DNA from: UBA5734 sp964528645
GTDB taxonomy: Bacteria; Bacillota; Clostridia; Saccharofermentanales; UBA5734
NCBI GenBank assembly: GCA_964528645.1
Contig: CAZGSR010000010.1
Location: 1 to 64,000 of the forward strand
Direction: 5' to 3'
DNA length: 64,000 nt
Position numbers and translations under genes: made by a program. The notes under the pieces were generated by a model that had not been told where the DNA came from, searched no databases, and worked only from the letters and a program-made list of their open reading frames with translations. Below are positions 43,517-51,411 of the stretch, one piece after another (the first letter of the stretch is position 1; each line of letters opens with the position of its first letter).

Positions 43517-43990
43517 ATGAACGTCGGTCTGATTGTCTATTCCTACACCGGGAACACCCTGTCTGTCGCCGAAAAAATCCGTGACCAGCTCCAGGCCACA
43601 GGTCACACTGCCACCATCGAACGGGTCCATGCCAGTAACGAAGACCCACAGAAAAACCGGCTGGACAAAACCAGCAGCCTGACTGAGACACCGGATCCCT
43701 TGCCCTATGATGCCCTGGTCCTGGCAGCTCCGGTGAATGGCTTTTCCCTGGCCAAGGTCATGCAGGATTATCTTGCCAACCGTCCGGGATTAGCTGGCAA
43801 GCCTGTCCGCCTGTTTGTCACCCATCATTTTCCGAAAGCCTGGCTCGGTGGCGGCCAGACCATTCGCCAGTTCGGCAAATTGTGCGCTGCCAACGGCGCA
43901 TCCGTGGAGGCAACCGGTATTATCGACTGGTCGAGCAAAAAGCGCGAGCAGGAAATTTCAGAACTGGTGAGCCGCTTTAGCCAGTTCTAA
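43517..43990 (+). CDS. Flavodoxin-like protein
   Basis: 157 residues. The N-terminal phosphate-binding loop YSYTGNTLSVAEKI and the FMN-fold pattern PYDALVLAAPVNGFSLAKVMQDYL indicate a flavodoxin-type domain. It could be an electron carrier or FMN-dependent quinone reductase. GGAGG lies about 9 bases before the ATG and the gene starts 19 bases after the phosphatase, so it probably ends the transport operon. Confidence 0.85.
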   Translation: MNVGLIVYSYTGNTLSVAEKIRDQLQATGHTATIERVHASNEDPQKNRLDKTSSLTETPDPLPYDALVLAAPVNGFSLAKVMQDYLANRPGLAGKPVRLFVTHHFPKAWLGGGQTIRQFGKLCAANGASVEATGIIDWSSKKREQEISELVSRFSQF

Positions 43991-43993
43991 GCC

Positions 43994-44010
43994 AGTCTGG
44001 CAGACTTTCT
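43994..44010 (+). terminator. Weak candidate terminator after the flavodoxin gene
   Basis: AGTCT-GGC-AGACT (43994-44006) followed by TTCT gives a short hairpin just after the stop codon. Its stem is only 5 bp and the T-run is poor. Confidence 0.3.
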
Positions 44011-44011
44011 C

Positions 44012-44020
44012 TGGTATTAT
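44012..44020 (+). promoter_or_regulatory. Extended -10 promoter of the ClC gene
   Basis: TGGTATTAT, an extended -10 about 79 bases before the ClC start; no good -35. Confidence 0.4.
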
Positions 44021-44098
44021 GGATCCATAGGCTCCCCAAGATTGCAGCACAGGCACGGACAGATTACACTGGGTGCAAAAATACGATCGAGGGTATTT

Positions 44099-45679
44099 AT
44101 GATCCGAAATAATTACCAGGCGGCCTTTGATTCAGCTGCCAGTCAATTGCCGGTCGTCTTCAAAAGTCTGGCGGTTGGCGTTGTCTCCGCAGCTGTTTCC
44201 GTTCTCTACCGGCTCGCCCTGTCCTCTGCCGATTCGTGGCGCACCCGGGTGCTGACAGCTATCCATGGGCAGGGAGCATTTATCCTGGCCTATTTGGCAG
44301 GCCTGGCCATCCTGGCCCTGGCCACCGGCTGGCTGGTCCGTCGTTATCCCATGATCGGTGGCAGTGGTATCCCGCAGGTCAAAGGCCAGATCAAAGGCCT
44401 CGTGCGCTGCCCCTGGCAGTCCACCCTGATCGCCAAATTTTTCGGGGGACTGATGACAGGCCTGGCTGGTTTGTCTGTCGGTCGCGAAGGCCCGTCGATC
44501 CAGCTCGGTTCCAGCGCGGCCCATGGCCTGGCTGACAGACTGGCTGCCACGCGGGTCGAGCGCAAGATCCTGATCGCCAGTGGGGCCTCAGCAGGCCTGG
44601 CCGCAGCCTTCAATGCACCTCTGGCCGGTGTGGTTTTCGCCTTCGAGGAGATTTTCAAATACATCTCACCGATCATTCTGCTTACAACCATCAGCGCCGC
44701 TGTGGTGGCGGACTACTTGTCCAAGCTGGTCTTTGGCTTTGAGCCGGCTTTCGATTTCCACCTGACGGCTAGCCTGCCACTCGAAACTTACTGGCTACTG
44801 TTAGTCCTGGGTATCCTGGTTGGTGCGGCAGGGGCCTTCCTCAACAGCTTCATCCTGGCAACGATCAGGGTCTACCGGAAAATCGGCAGCGTCCAGCCCT
44901 GGCTCAAGGAGCTGGTCCCGTTCCTCGCGGCGGGTGTCCTGGGGCTTGTGTTTCCCATTGTGCTGGGCGGTGGCCATCCGATCATCGAATCGATCCACCC
45001 TGGCGTGTCTTTGCGCTGGCTGCTGCTCGTCCTGGTTGTGAAATTCCTTTTCACCGCCCTGAGCTTTGGTTCAGGTGTACCGGGCGGCATTTTCTTTCCA
45101 CTCCTGATCCTGGGTGCCCTGATAGGTGCCTCCTATGCAGAATTTGCGACACTCGCCACGGGTGTGTCGGCCAACTTGCTGCCGGACTTCATGATCCTGG
45201 CCATGGCGGGTTTTTTCACTGCCATCGTCCGGGCGCCAATCACCGGGATCCTGCTTCTGACGGAAATGACGGGTTCTTTTGCTTTCATGTTGCCTTTGAC
45301 ACTGGTCTCGCTCACCGCCTATGTGGTGGCCGAACTGCTGAAAAGCCAGCCGATCTACGATTCACTGCTCGATAACCTCGTGGCCAGGCATGGCTCGGCG
45401 AGGCCGGAGCGAGACCAGTTCCGCAAAATCGTGGTCTCGGCGATCGTGCATCATGGTGCGTCTGTTGAAAACCAGGCGATCCGGGATGTGAGCTGGCCTG
45501 AAGGCGCTCTGGTCGTGGCGATCCGGCGGCATGGCCTGGACATCACCCCGCGCGGTGACACCATGATCGAGGCCGAAGACGAACTGATGATTCTGACCAA
45601 TATCAGACAGGAAGCCCAGGTCCGGTATCGCCTGGAACAGCTGGCAGAATATGTTCCGGATGGGCATGGATCAAAATAG
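44099..45679 (+). CDS. ClC-family chloride transporter with TrkA-C domain
   Basis: 526 residues with about ten membrane helices and the three ClC selectivity motifs: GGSGIPQVKG (about 87), GREGPSIQLG (about 128) and PGGIFFPLL (about 328). The glutamate in GREGP is the gating glutamate. The cytosolic C-terminus (about 455-526) matches a TrkA-C regulatory domain (GASVENQAIRDVSWPEGALVVAIRR), which may bind a small ligand. It moves chloride, probably exchanged for protons. The ATG at 44099 has GAGG at a 7-base spacing; the longer frame uses TTG. Confidence 0.92.
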   Translation: MIRNNYQAAFDSAASQLPVVFKSLAVGVVSAAVSVLYRLALSSADSWRTRVLTAIHGQGAFILAYLAGLAILALATGWLVRRYPMIGGSGIPQVKGQIKGLVRCPWQSTLIAKFFGGLMTGLAGLSVGREGPSIQLGSSAAHGLADRLAATRVERKILIASGASAGLAAAFNAPLAGVVFAFEEIFKYISPIILLTTISAAVVADYLSKLVFGFEPAFDFHLTASLPLETYWLLLVLGILVGAAGAFLNSFILATIRVYRKIGSVQPWLKELVPFLAAGVLGLVFPIVLGGGHPIIESIHPGVSLRWLLLVLVVKFLFTALSFGSGVPGGIFFPLLILGALIGASYAEFATLATGVSANLLPDFMILAMAGFFTAIVRAPITGILLLTEMTGSFAFMLPLTLVSLTAYVVAELLKSQPIYDSLLDNLVARHGSARPERDQFRKIVVSAIVHHGASVENQAIRDVSWPEGALVVAIRRHGLDITPRGDTMIEAEDELMILTNIRQEAQVRYRLEQLAEYVPDGHGSK

Positions 45680-45753
45680 ATTCATGCCATCCCCCAGGTT
45701 TCATGTAACGAATCCTGGAAAAAGACACTCATAACAAATAAGGTGATCGATCT

Positions 45754-46038
45754 ATGCTGCGGATGACAAAGGCCACTGGACAAGAAAGCACCTACATGAT
45801 CGAAGCGTCCCTCATAGAACTGGCAGGCCTATCCTGCTCAGGTCCTGCCATCGATCGGCTGGCCAGATTTGAAAACGCTTATGAATCCTTGCTGGCCCGC
45901 CAGGAAACGATAGCCACTGATCTGGAGCAACTGAGAAGCCAGGGACGCACACATTCAGTCTCGTTCAAGCAATTGTTGGCCGAGAAACTGATGAATCAAT
46001 CGATTCTAGTTCTTTTCAGATCACACGGCCTGGAGTGA
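45754..46038 (+). CDS. Small hypothetical protein upstream of a diguanylate cyclase
   Basis: 94 residues, not recognised. It is largely helical, with a possible short coiled coil (about 38-64, RFENAYESLLARQETIATDLEQL) and no membrane segment or cysteine motif. AAGGTGA lies about 7 bases before the ATG. A GGDEF gene starts 31 bases after its stop, so the two may be co-transcribed. It could be an unrecognised regulatory partner or a spurious frame. Confidence 0.5.
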   Translation: MLRMTKATGQESTYMIEASLIELAGLSCSGPAIDRLARFENAYESLLARQETIATDLEQLRSQGRTHSVSFKQLLAEKLMNQSILVLFRSHGLE

Positions 46039-46069
46039 ATGGGCTTCATGGTCGAATCTCAGACAGGAT

Positions 46070-47398
46070 GTGATTCCCTTGGATCAGTCCAGAGAGAATA
46101 CTACTTACAAGATCCTGTTTGTGCTGGCCACAGGCATCGGTCTCTATGTGATCAGCCTGGTCAATTACCTGCTGTTCCACAGTCTGGCAGAATTGTTCAG
46201 TGTCATGATCGGGGCGACCATGTTCATCATCACCTGGTATGCCCGCGAATATACCCGGGAACACTTTGATTTTCTGGCCTTTGTCAGTGTCGCCTACTTG
46301 TTTGTCGCCTTGCTGGATGTGCTGCACACCTTGGCATACCACGGCATGGCAGTTTTTCCTGGTACCGATTTCTTTGCCAACCAGATCTGGGTGGCAGCCC
46401 GCTACATGGAATCCCTGTCGATCCTGGCTGGCCTCCTGTTGCTGAGAAAACCACGAAAAATCAATCTGGTCCTGGTGTTCATGTTCTATGCAGGACTGAC
46501 GCTGGCTATTTCCCTGTCCGTTTTCGTTTTCAAGATTTTCCCCGTCTGTTATGTCGCTGGTCAGGGGCAGACATCCTTCAAGATCATCAGCGAATTCATC
46601 ATCATTGGCATATTGCTGGCGGACGTCTATTTGTTGAACCGGTCTGGCGACCGGTTCGACGCTACAGTGAGCCGGAACTTGAATATCTCCCTGATGGCAG
46701 CGATCGGAACTGAGCTTTGCTTCACTCTATATTTGAGTAATTACGACTGGGTTAATCTGGCCGGTCATTACCTGAAAATCATCTCTTTCTATTTCCTTGG
46801 CCGTGCTGTCGTCTATACCAGCATCCAGCAGCCCTATGCGACGATTTTCCGGCGCCTGACGGAAAAGGAAGCGGCATTGGAACAGGTGTCCCTGACGGAC
46901 GAGCTGACCGGCCTGTACAATCGCCGGGCGGCGCTGACTTTTCTCGGCAAAAACCTGAACCAGATCCAGCACAGCGGAGGAGAACTGACCATCTGCTTCA
47001 TCGATGTGGATGGATTGAAACGGACCAATGATCGCTTTGGCCATCTGGCCGGAGACGATCTGCTGGTGACCGTCGCCCATTTACTGGCTCAGTCGGTGCG
47101 CGAGTCGGACTTCGCCTGCCGGATCGGCGGCGATGAGTTCCTGCTTTTGCTGCCCCAGACCACCGAAGCTGAAGCCCAGGCCTTGATGCGCCGGATCCGT
47201 GCGGCGCGCGACCGGGTCAACCAGAGTGGCGAAAAGCCCTTTCCGGTGGATTTCAGCACGGGACTGGCGTACGCCAGCCAGGAACGGTTTGCCCAGGCCA
47301 ACCTCGGCCAGGTGATGGACCAGCTCCTCGAAGAAGCCGACGACCGGATGTATGCGGATAAAAAGAGCAAACAATCAGCTGGAGCGACTCGTTCCTGA
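46070..47398 (+). CDS. MASE3-GGDEF diguanylate cyclase
   Basis: 442 residues. Eight predicted membrane helices in the N-terminal half match the MASE3 sensor domain (SVAYLFVALLDVLHTLAYHGMA split, FFANQIWVAARYMESLS). The C-terminal GGDEF domain is intact: DELTGLYNRRA, FIDVDGLKRTNDRFGHLAGD and RIGGDEFLLLLP (about 350). It should make cyclic di-GMP from two GTP in response to an unknown signal. An obvious RxxD inhibitory site was not seen. The start is a GTG at 46070 or a TTG at 46079; neither has an ideal ribosome binding site. Confidence 0.9.
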   Translation: MIPLDQSRENTTYKILFVLATGIGLYVISLVNYLLFHSLAELFSVMIGATMFIITWYAREYTREHFDFLAFVSVAYLFVALLDVLHTLAYHGMAVFPGTDFFANQIWVAARYMESLSILAGLLLLRKPRKINLVLVFMFYAGLTLAISLSVFVFKIFPVCYVAGQGQTSFKIISEFIIIGILLADVYLLNRSGDRFDATVSRNLNISLMAAIGTELCFTLYLSNYDWVNLAGHYLKIISFYFLGRAVVYTSIQQPYATIFRRLTEKEAALEQVSLTDELTGLYNRRAALTFLGKNLNQIQHSGGELTICFIDVDGLKRTNDRFGHLAGDDLLVTVAHLLAQSVRESDFACRIGGDEFLLLLPQTTEAEAQALMRRIRAARDRVNQSGEKPFPVDFSTGLAYASQERFAQANLGQVMDQLLEEADDRMYADKKSKQSAGATRS

Positions 47399-47424
47399 GC
47401 CAGGAAAAGCAAGTCGGTAACTGA

Positions 47425-48708
47425 TTATCTTACAGAATCAACGACTTCGACAGGATTGCCCCCGGATCGTGCCTGTCCTTCCTCGATCAGGCGCTTGTTT
47501 CTATGCAGGAATACCCCCTGGACGACCAGCAGGACACCTGTAACGATCAGTTGCCATTCGATCGAAATCCGGTCTGCCAGAGGTCCAAAGACCAGGATAG
47601 CCAAGGGCATGAACCCGCTTGAGATCATCGACAGGACGCCAAAAACCCGGCCGAGGAAAGCTTCGTCGACCTTTTCCTGCAGCAGCGTCATCGCGGGTGT
47701 ATTGAAAATGGGCAGCGTGACACCCACAACCACCATGACGGCTACGTAGATCCAGAACCAGGGAACAATACCGAGCAGGATCTGGTTGATCCCGATCAGG
47801 TAGACAGACAGGATCATGCTGTGGATCCGGTTCTTGAAGCCGCCCCAGATGGACATCAAGAGTCCGCCCAGCAGCATGCCGCTGGAAAAGGCTACTTCGA
47901 TGGCGGTCAGGCGCCAGACGTCTTCACCAAAAGTACGTGCGACCTGCAGGGGGGTCAGGAACGCTGCAGGGGAAACGAAGATGAAAAAGAGGGCAAAAAA
48001 CAGGAACAGGCTGCGGACGAGCCGGTGGTCCCGGATATAGGAAAAGCCCTGGCGCATGTCGTGCCAGTAGCTGAGCGCTTGTTTTTCCAGGGCTTTGGCA
48101 TGAGGGGCTATTTTCAGGGTGAGCAGGAACAGGACCGCGAGGACACAGGTCACAACATCGATCAGGAAGATGTATTCGATTGCCCAGAGACTCATCAGGG
48201 CGCCACTGACGATGGGGGAGACCAGGGCAATGGCTGACTGGAAACTGGCCAGCAGGCCGTTGGCCCGCATGAGCTGGCCTTCTGGCACGATCTGGGGCAG
48301 GAACGCACTGACAGCGGGGCTCTGGATGGCTGTGCCGACAGACCGGATGGCGGAAATCAGGAACAACATCCAGATGCTTTGGTAGCCCAGCCGGAAAACA
48401 GTGAACAGAACCAGTGTTGCCAGGGCGATGCCGAGATCGGATAGCATGATCAATTTCTTGCGATCGAACCGGTCGGCCCAGACTCCGGCAAAGGGTGACA
48501 GGAAGAAGGTTGGCAGGAAGCCAAAGATGATGGACAGCGCCATCATGAGGCCGGAGTTGGTTTCCAGGGTGATGTACCAGAGAATGGCATACTGGACCAG
48601 CGACGAACCAAACAATGAAACTGCCTGGCTGGCGATGAAGACAGCAAACAGCCTCTGCCAGCCAGGTCGATCTCCAGGAGACTGTACCAGAAATTCCGGG
48701 TCAGTCAT
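47425..48708 (-). CDS. MFS transporter (MFS_3 / exporter type)
   Basis: 427 residues, 12 predicted helices. The N-terminal VFIASQAVSLFGSSLVQYAIL and loop 2-3 motif FAGVWADRFDRKKLIMLSD are typical of the MFS_3 (enterobactin or macrolide exporter-like) group. Its role is probably export of a small molecule. It overlaps the preceding aldo/keto reductase gene by 8 bases on the same strand, so they form an operon. It is convergent with the GGDEF gene. Confidence 0.9.
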   Translation of the reverse strand: MTDPEFLVQSPGDRPGWQRLFAVFIASQAVSLFGSSLVQYAILWYITLETNSGLMMALSIIFGFLPTFFLSPFAGVWADRFDRKKLIMLSDLGIALATLVLFTVFRLGYQSIWMLFLISAIRSVGTAIQSPAVSAFLPQIVPEGQLMRANGLLASFQSAIALVSPIVSGALMSLWAIEYIFLIDVVTCVLAVLFLLTLKIAPHAKALEKQALSYWHDMRQGFSYIRDHRLVRSLFLFFALFFIFVSPAAFLTPLQVARTFGEDVWRLTAIEVAFSSGMLLGGLLMSIWGGFKNRIHSMILSVYLIGINQILLGIVPWFWIYVAVMVVVGVTLPIFNTPAMTLLQEKVDEAFLGRVFGVLSMISSGFMPLAILVFGPLADRISIEWQLIVTGVLLVVQGVFLHRNKRLIEEGQARSGGNPVEVVDSVR

Positions 48709-49669
48709 CGGCTTCGAGCCGGGCAGCCAGATCGTCCGGCCAGCGCCGTCCAGCGGCTTTCAGGCTCGCCTGCAGTTGGTCGGAATCCCTCGCCCCGATC
48801 ACTGCATAGGTGGGGACGGGCTGAGCCAGCAGATAACCCAGGACGACCTCGTGCAGCGGCAGGTTCATTTCGCCGGCGATCTGGCGCAGACGGGCGTAGC
48901 GGCGGTCGTTTTTCGGACTGTCATACAATTTGAGCAGTTCTGGGCTGATCTTGGCTTTGCCCAGCCGTTCCAGCTTGTCGAAATAGCCATTGGCCTGGGA
49001 TGAATACGCAACTGCAGACAGACCGTGATCGCGGTGCAGGGCCATGCTGTCTGGATCCATTGCCACCATCGTCGGGTCTGGGAAACCAGCCGGAGACGCC
49101 TCAGCCAGGCTCCACATCAGCTGGTTGGCGACAAAGCTGTTCCAGCCCCGGGCCTTGGCAACCGCCAGAGCTTCGCGGATCCGGGCGGGTTTCCAGTTGG
49201 AGCAACCAAAATAGCGGATTTTGCCGGCCTTGACGAAATCGTTCAGATAGCCCAGGATCTCCTCGACACCGACTCGCTCGTCATCGCGATGCAGGTAGTA
49301 CAGGTCGATGTAGTCGGTGCGCAGGGCAGAAAGGCTCTGGTGCAGGTCGACCGCCACTTCATCGCGTCGCAGGCGCGGCGTGGTCAGGGCTTCCCAGGCC
49401 GGGTGGGCCCCTTTGGTAGCCAGGACGATCTGGTGCCGGTTGCGCCGGGCTTGCATCCAGTTGCCGATGTAGAGTTCGCTGTGGTTCAGACCTGGATCCA
49501 GCCAGCGACCATAGATATTTGCGGTGTCGATGAAATTGCCGCCCGCCCCGGTATACAGGTCCAGCTGGTCGAAAGCAAATTCCTGGGCGTTGACTTCGCT
49601 CAGTGAGTTGCCACCAAAGCTGATCACGGAGGCATTGAGCTCCGTGCCAGGCATGAGTCGATAATGCAT
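48701..49669 (-). CDS. Aldo/keto reductase
   Basis: 322-residue NADPH-dependent oxidoreductase with TIM-barrel fold. Sequence signs are NFIDTANIYGRW (catalytic Asp and Tyr), YIDLYYLHRDD (His), RYFGCSNWKP and the C-terminal PVPTYAVIGARDSDQL cofactor-binding part. It resembles the general-stress YajO/YhdN-type enzymes. GGAGGTCACCC precedes the ATG. The promoter region (TATAAT, minus strand, 49706-49711) overlaps the divergent lipB promoter. Confidence 0.93.
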   Translation of the reverse strand: MHYRLMPGTELNASVISFGGNSLSEVNAQEFAFDQLDLYTGAGGNFIDTANIYGRWLDPGLNHSELYIGNWMQARRNRHQIVLATKGAHPAWEALTTPRLRRDEVAVDLHQSLSALRTDYIDLYYLHRDDERVGVEEILGYLNDFVKAGKIRYFGCSNWKPARIREALAVAKARGWNSFVANQLMWSLAEASPAGFPDPTMVAMDPDSMALHRDHGLSAVAYSSQANGYFDKLERLGKAKISPELLKLYDSPKNDRRYARLRQIAGEMNLPLHEVVLGYLLAQPVPTYAVIGARDSDQLQASLKAAGRRWPDDLAARLEADD

Positions 49670-49705
49670 GGGTGACCTCCTCGTTTTTATAGGATATCTG
49701 GCTCC

Positions 49706-49736
49706 ATTATACCTTCCAGCTTGCCTGTGCTAAAAT
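49706..49736. promoter_or_regulatory. Overlapping divergent promoters of the AKR-MFS and lipBA units
   Basis: On the minus strand TATAAT (49711 to 49706) serves the aldo/keto reductase. On the plus strand the extended -10 TGCTAAAAT (49728-49736) serves lipB. The minus-strand -35 region coincides with the plus-strand -10, so the two may compete. Confidence 0.4.
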
Positions 49737-49819
49737 AGCTCCGTTACGAAAACCCGTGGCTGCTGGATCTTATGACCCGGTAGCCAGGTACTGGCTGGAC
49801 CCAGCTGAACGGACAAGAA

Positions 49820-50527
49820 ATGGACAAAAAACTACTGGTTTACGATCTGGAACAAATGCCTTATGGGGAGGCACTGGCCATCCAGCGGCAAGTCCTCGCC
49901 AGGCGCCAGCAGAACGCGATCGATGACACCCTCCTGCTGGTAGAGCACCCTGCTGTGCTCACGCTGGGGACCCGTGGCGATTACGCCAATATCTATTTAC
50001 CAAAAGAAACACTCGCTGAACAGGGTGTCACCATTTTTGAAGTTGAACGAGGCGGAGATGTCACGTACCATGGCCCGGGCCAGATAGTCGGCTATCCGAT
50101 CCTTGCCCTGCAGGACTTTCCTGGCAGCATCCGCGGCTACATCACAGCCATCGCCACGGCCCTGATCGAACTGCTCCAAGATGAGTTCGGCATTGTGGCT
50201 GAACAGCGTTTCGACAAATATTCAGGTGTCTGGGTCGGCGAAAACAAGATCGTGGCCATGGGTGTCGCAGTCAAACGCGGGGTTACCCTGCACGGCTTTG
50301 CCTTCAACGTCAACACCAACCTGGCCCATTTCGACTGGATCAACCCTTGTGGCCTCTCCAAAGGTGTCACATCCGTGGAACGGGAAACCGGACAACCGGC
50401 AGATTTTGCCCGGGTCAGGGAGCTGGTGGTCCAGTATTTGTCACGCCATTTCGAACGCCAGCCTGAGATCAGGCCTCTCAGAGAATTGACTGATCAGCTG
50501 GCCCAGTCCATGGAGGTAACGCCATGA
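49820..50527 (+). CDS. lipB: Octanoyltransferase LipB
   Basis: 235-residue cytosolic enzyme transferring octanoyl groups from ACP to lipoyl domains. Motifs: RGGDVTYHGPGQIVGYPIL, the KRGVTLHGFAFNVNTN strand and the catalytic Cys/Lys in NPCGLSKGVTSVE. Length is normal. A hairpin AGCCAG-GTA-CTGGCT (49782-49796) lies in the leader and the ribosome binding site is weak. The stop overlaps lipA as ATGA, so the two steps of lipoate synthesis are coupled. Confidence 0.95.
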   Translation: MDKKLLVYDLEQMPYGEALAIQRQVLARRQQNAIDDTLLLVEHPAVLTLGTRGDYANIYLPKETLAEQGVTIFEVERGGDVTYHGPGQIVGYPILALQDFPGSIRGYITAIATALIELLQDEFGIVAEQRFDKYSGVWVGENKIVAMGVAVKRGVTLHGFAFNVNTNLAHFDWINPCGLSKGVTSVERETGQPADFARVRELVVQYLSRHFERQPEIRPLRELTDQLAQSMEVTP

Positions 50528-51411
50528 CTTCATCACCCCAGCCTGCCGGACGGCTGCGCAAACCGGACTGGTTCAAAGTCCAGGCCAATACCGGGGAAGC
50601 CAACGAGGCGGTCATCCGCCTGATCCGTTCGCTCAATCTGAACACGGTCTGCGAAGAAGCGAATTGCCCCAATGCCGGGGAGTGCTTCAGCAACCAAACC
50701 GCAACATTCATGCTCCTGGGCAGCCAGTGTACACGCAATTGCACGTTCTGCGCGGTCGGCAAGGGGTTCCCCGAGGCACCGGATCCGGACGAACCCGCCC
50801 GCCTGGCTGAGGCCATTGCCCAGCTGAAGCTCCGGCATGTCGTGCTGACCACCGTCACCCGGGATGACCTGCCCGACGGCGGTGCGGCCCATTTCGTCGC
50901 AGTCATGACGGCGATCCGCAAACAGATCACGGAAAACACCCCGGCGATCGAGGTCCTGATTTCGGATTTGCAGGGGAATTGGGATGCCCTGCAGCAGATC
51001 ATCGATGCCCGTCCCCAGGTGATCAACCACAATGTCGAAACCGTTCCGCGCCTGTATCCAGAGGTCCGGCCGGAGGCCGATTTTGCCCGCTCCGTCGATC
51101 TCTTGCAGCGAGTCAAAACGCAAAATCCAGATATCCTGACCAAGTCCGGCATCATGGTTGGCCTGGGCGAGACACCTGCCGAGGTGATCCAGGTCATGGA
51201 ATCCTTGCGGGCGGCAGGCGTCAACCTGCTGACGATCGGCCAGTACCTGGCCCCGTCACAAAAGCATCATCCGGTTGTCGAGTACATCCATCCAGACCAG
51301 TTCCTGGCCTATAAAAAGGCGGGCGAGGCGATGGGTTTTGCCCATGTCGCCTCGGGCCCGCTGGTGCGCAGTTCCTATCATGCTGGAGAAGCGTTCAAAA
51401 CAGTCCGCTGA
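50524..51411 (+). CDS. lipA: Lipoyl synthase LipA
   Basis: 295-residue radical SAM enzyme inserting two sulfur atoms into octanoyl domains. The auxiliary cluster cysteines are in CEEANCPNAGEC, and the radical SAM cluster is in CTRNCTFCAV (about residue 69). The C-terminal RSSYHAGE motif supplies the conserved serine ligand. It overlaps lipB by 4 bases and its 3' end overlaps the convergent fhs gene by 17 bases, so mutual antisense effects at the ends are possible. Confidence 0.96.
   Translation: MTSSPQPAGRLRKPDWFKVQANTGEANEAVIRLIRSLNLNTVCEEANCPNAGECFSNQTATFMLLGSQCTRNCTFCAVGKGFPEAPDPDEPARLAEAIAQLKLRHVVLTTVTRDDLPDGGAAHFVAVMTAIRKQITENTPAIEVLISDLQGNWDALQQIIDARPQVINHNVETVPRLYPEVRPEADFARSVDLLQRVKTQNPDILTKSGIMVGLGETPAEVIQVMESLRAAGVNLLTIGQYLAPSQKHHPVVEYIHPDQFLAYKKAGEAMGFAHVASGPLVRSSYHAGEAFKTVR

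Noticed and set aside
46039..46269. 76-codon frame before the MASE3-GGDEF gene
   Set aside because: It overlaps the start of the clear MASE3 domain in another frame and has no ribosome binding site of its own.
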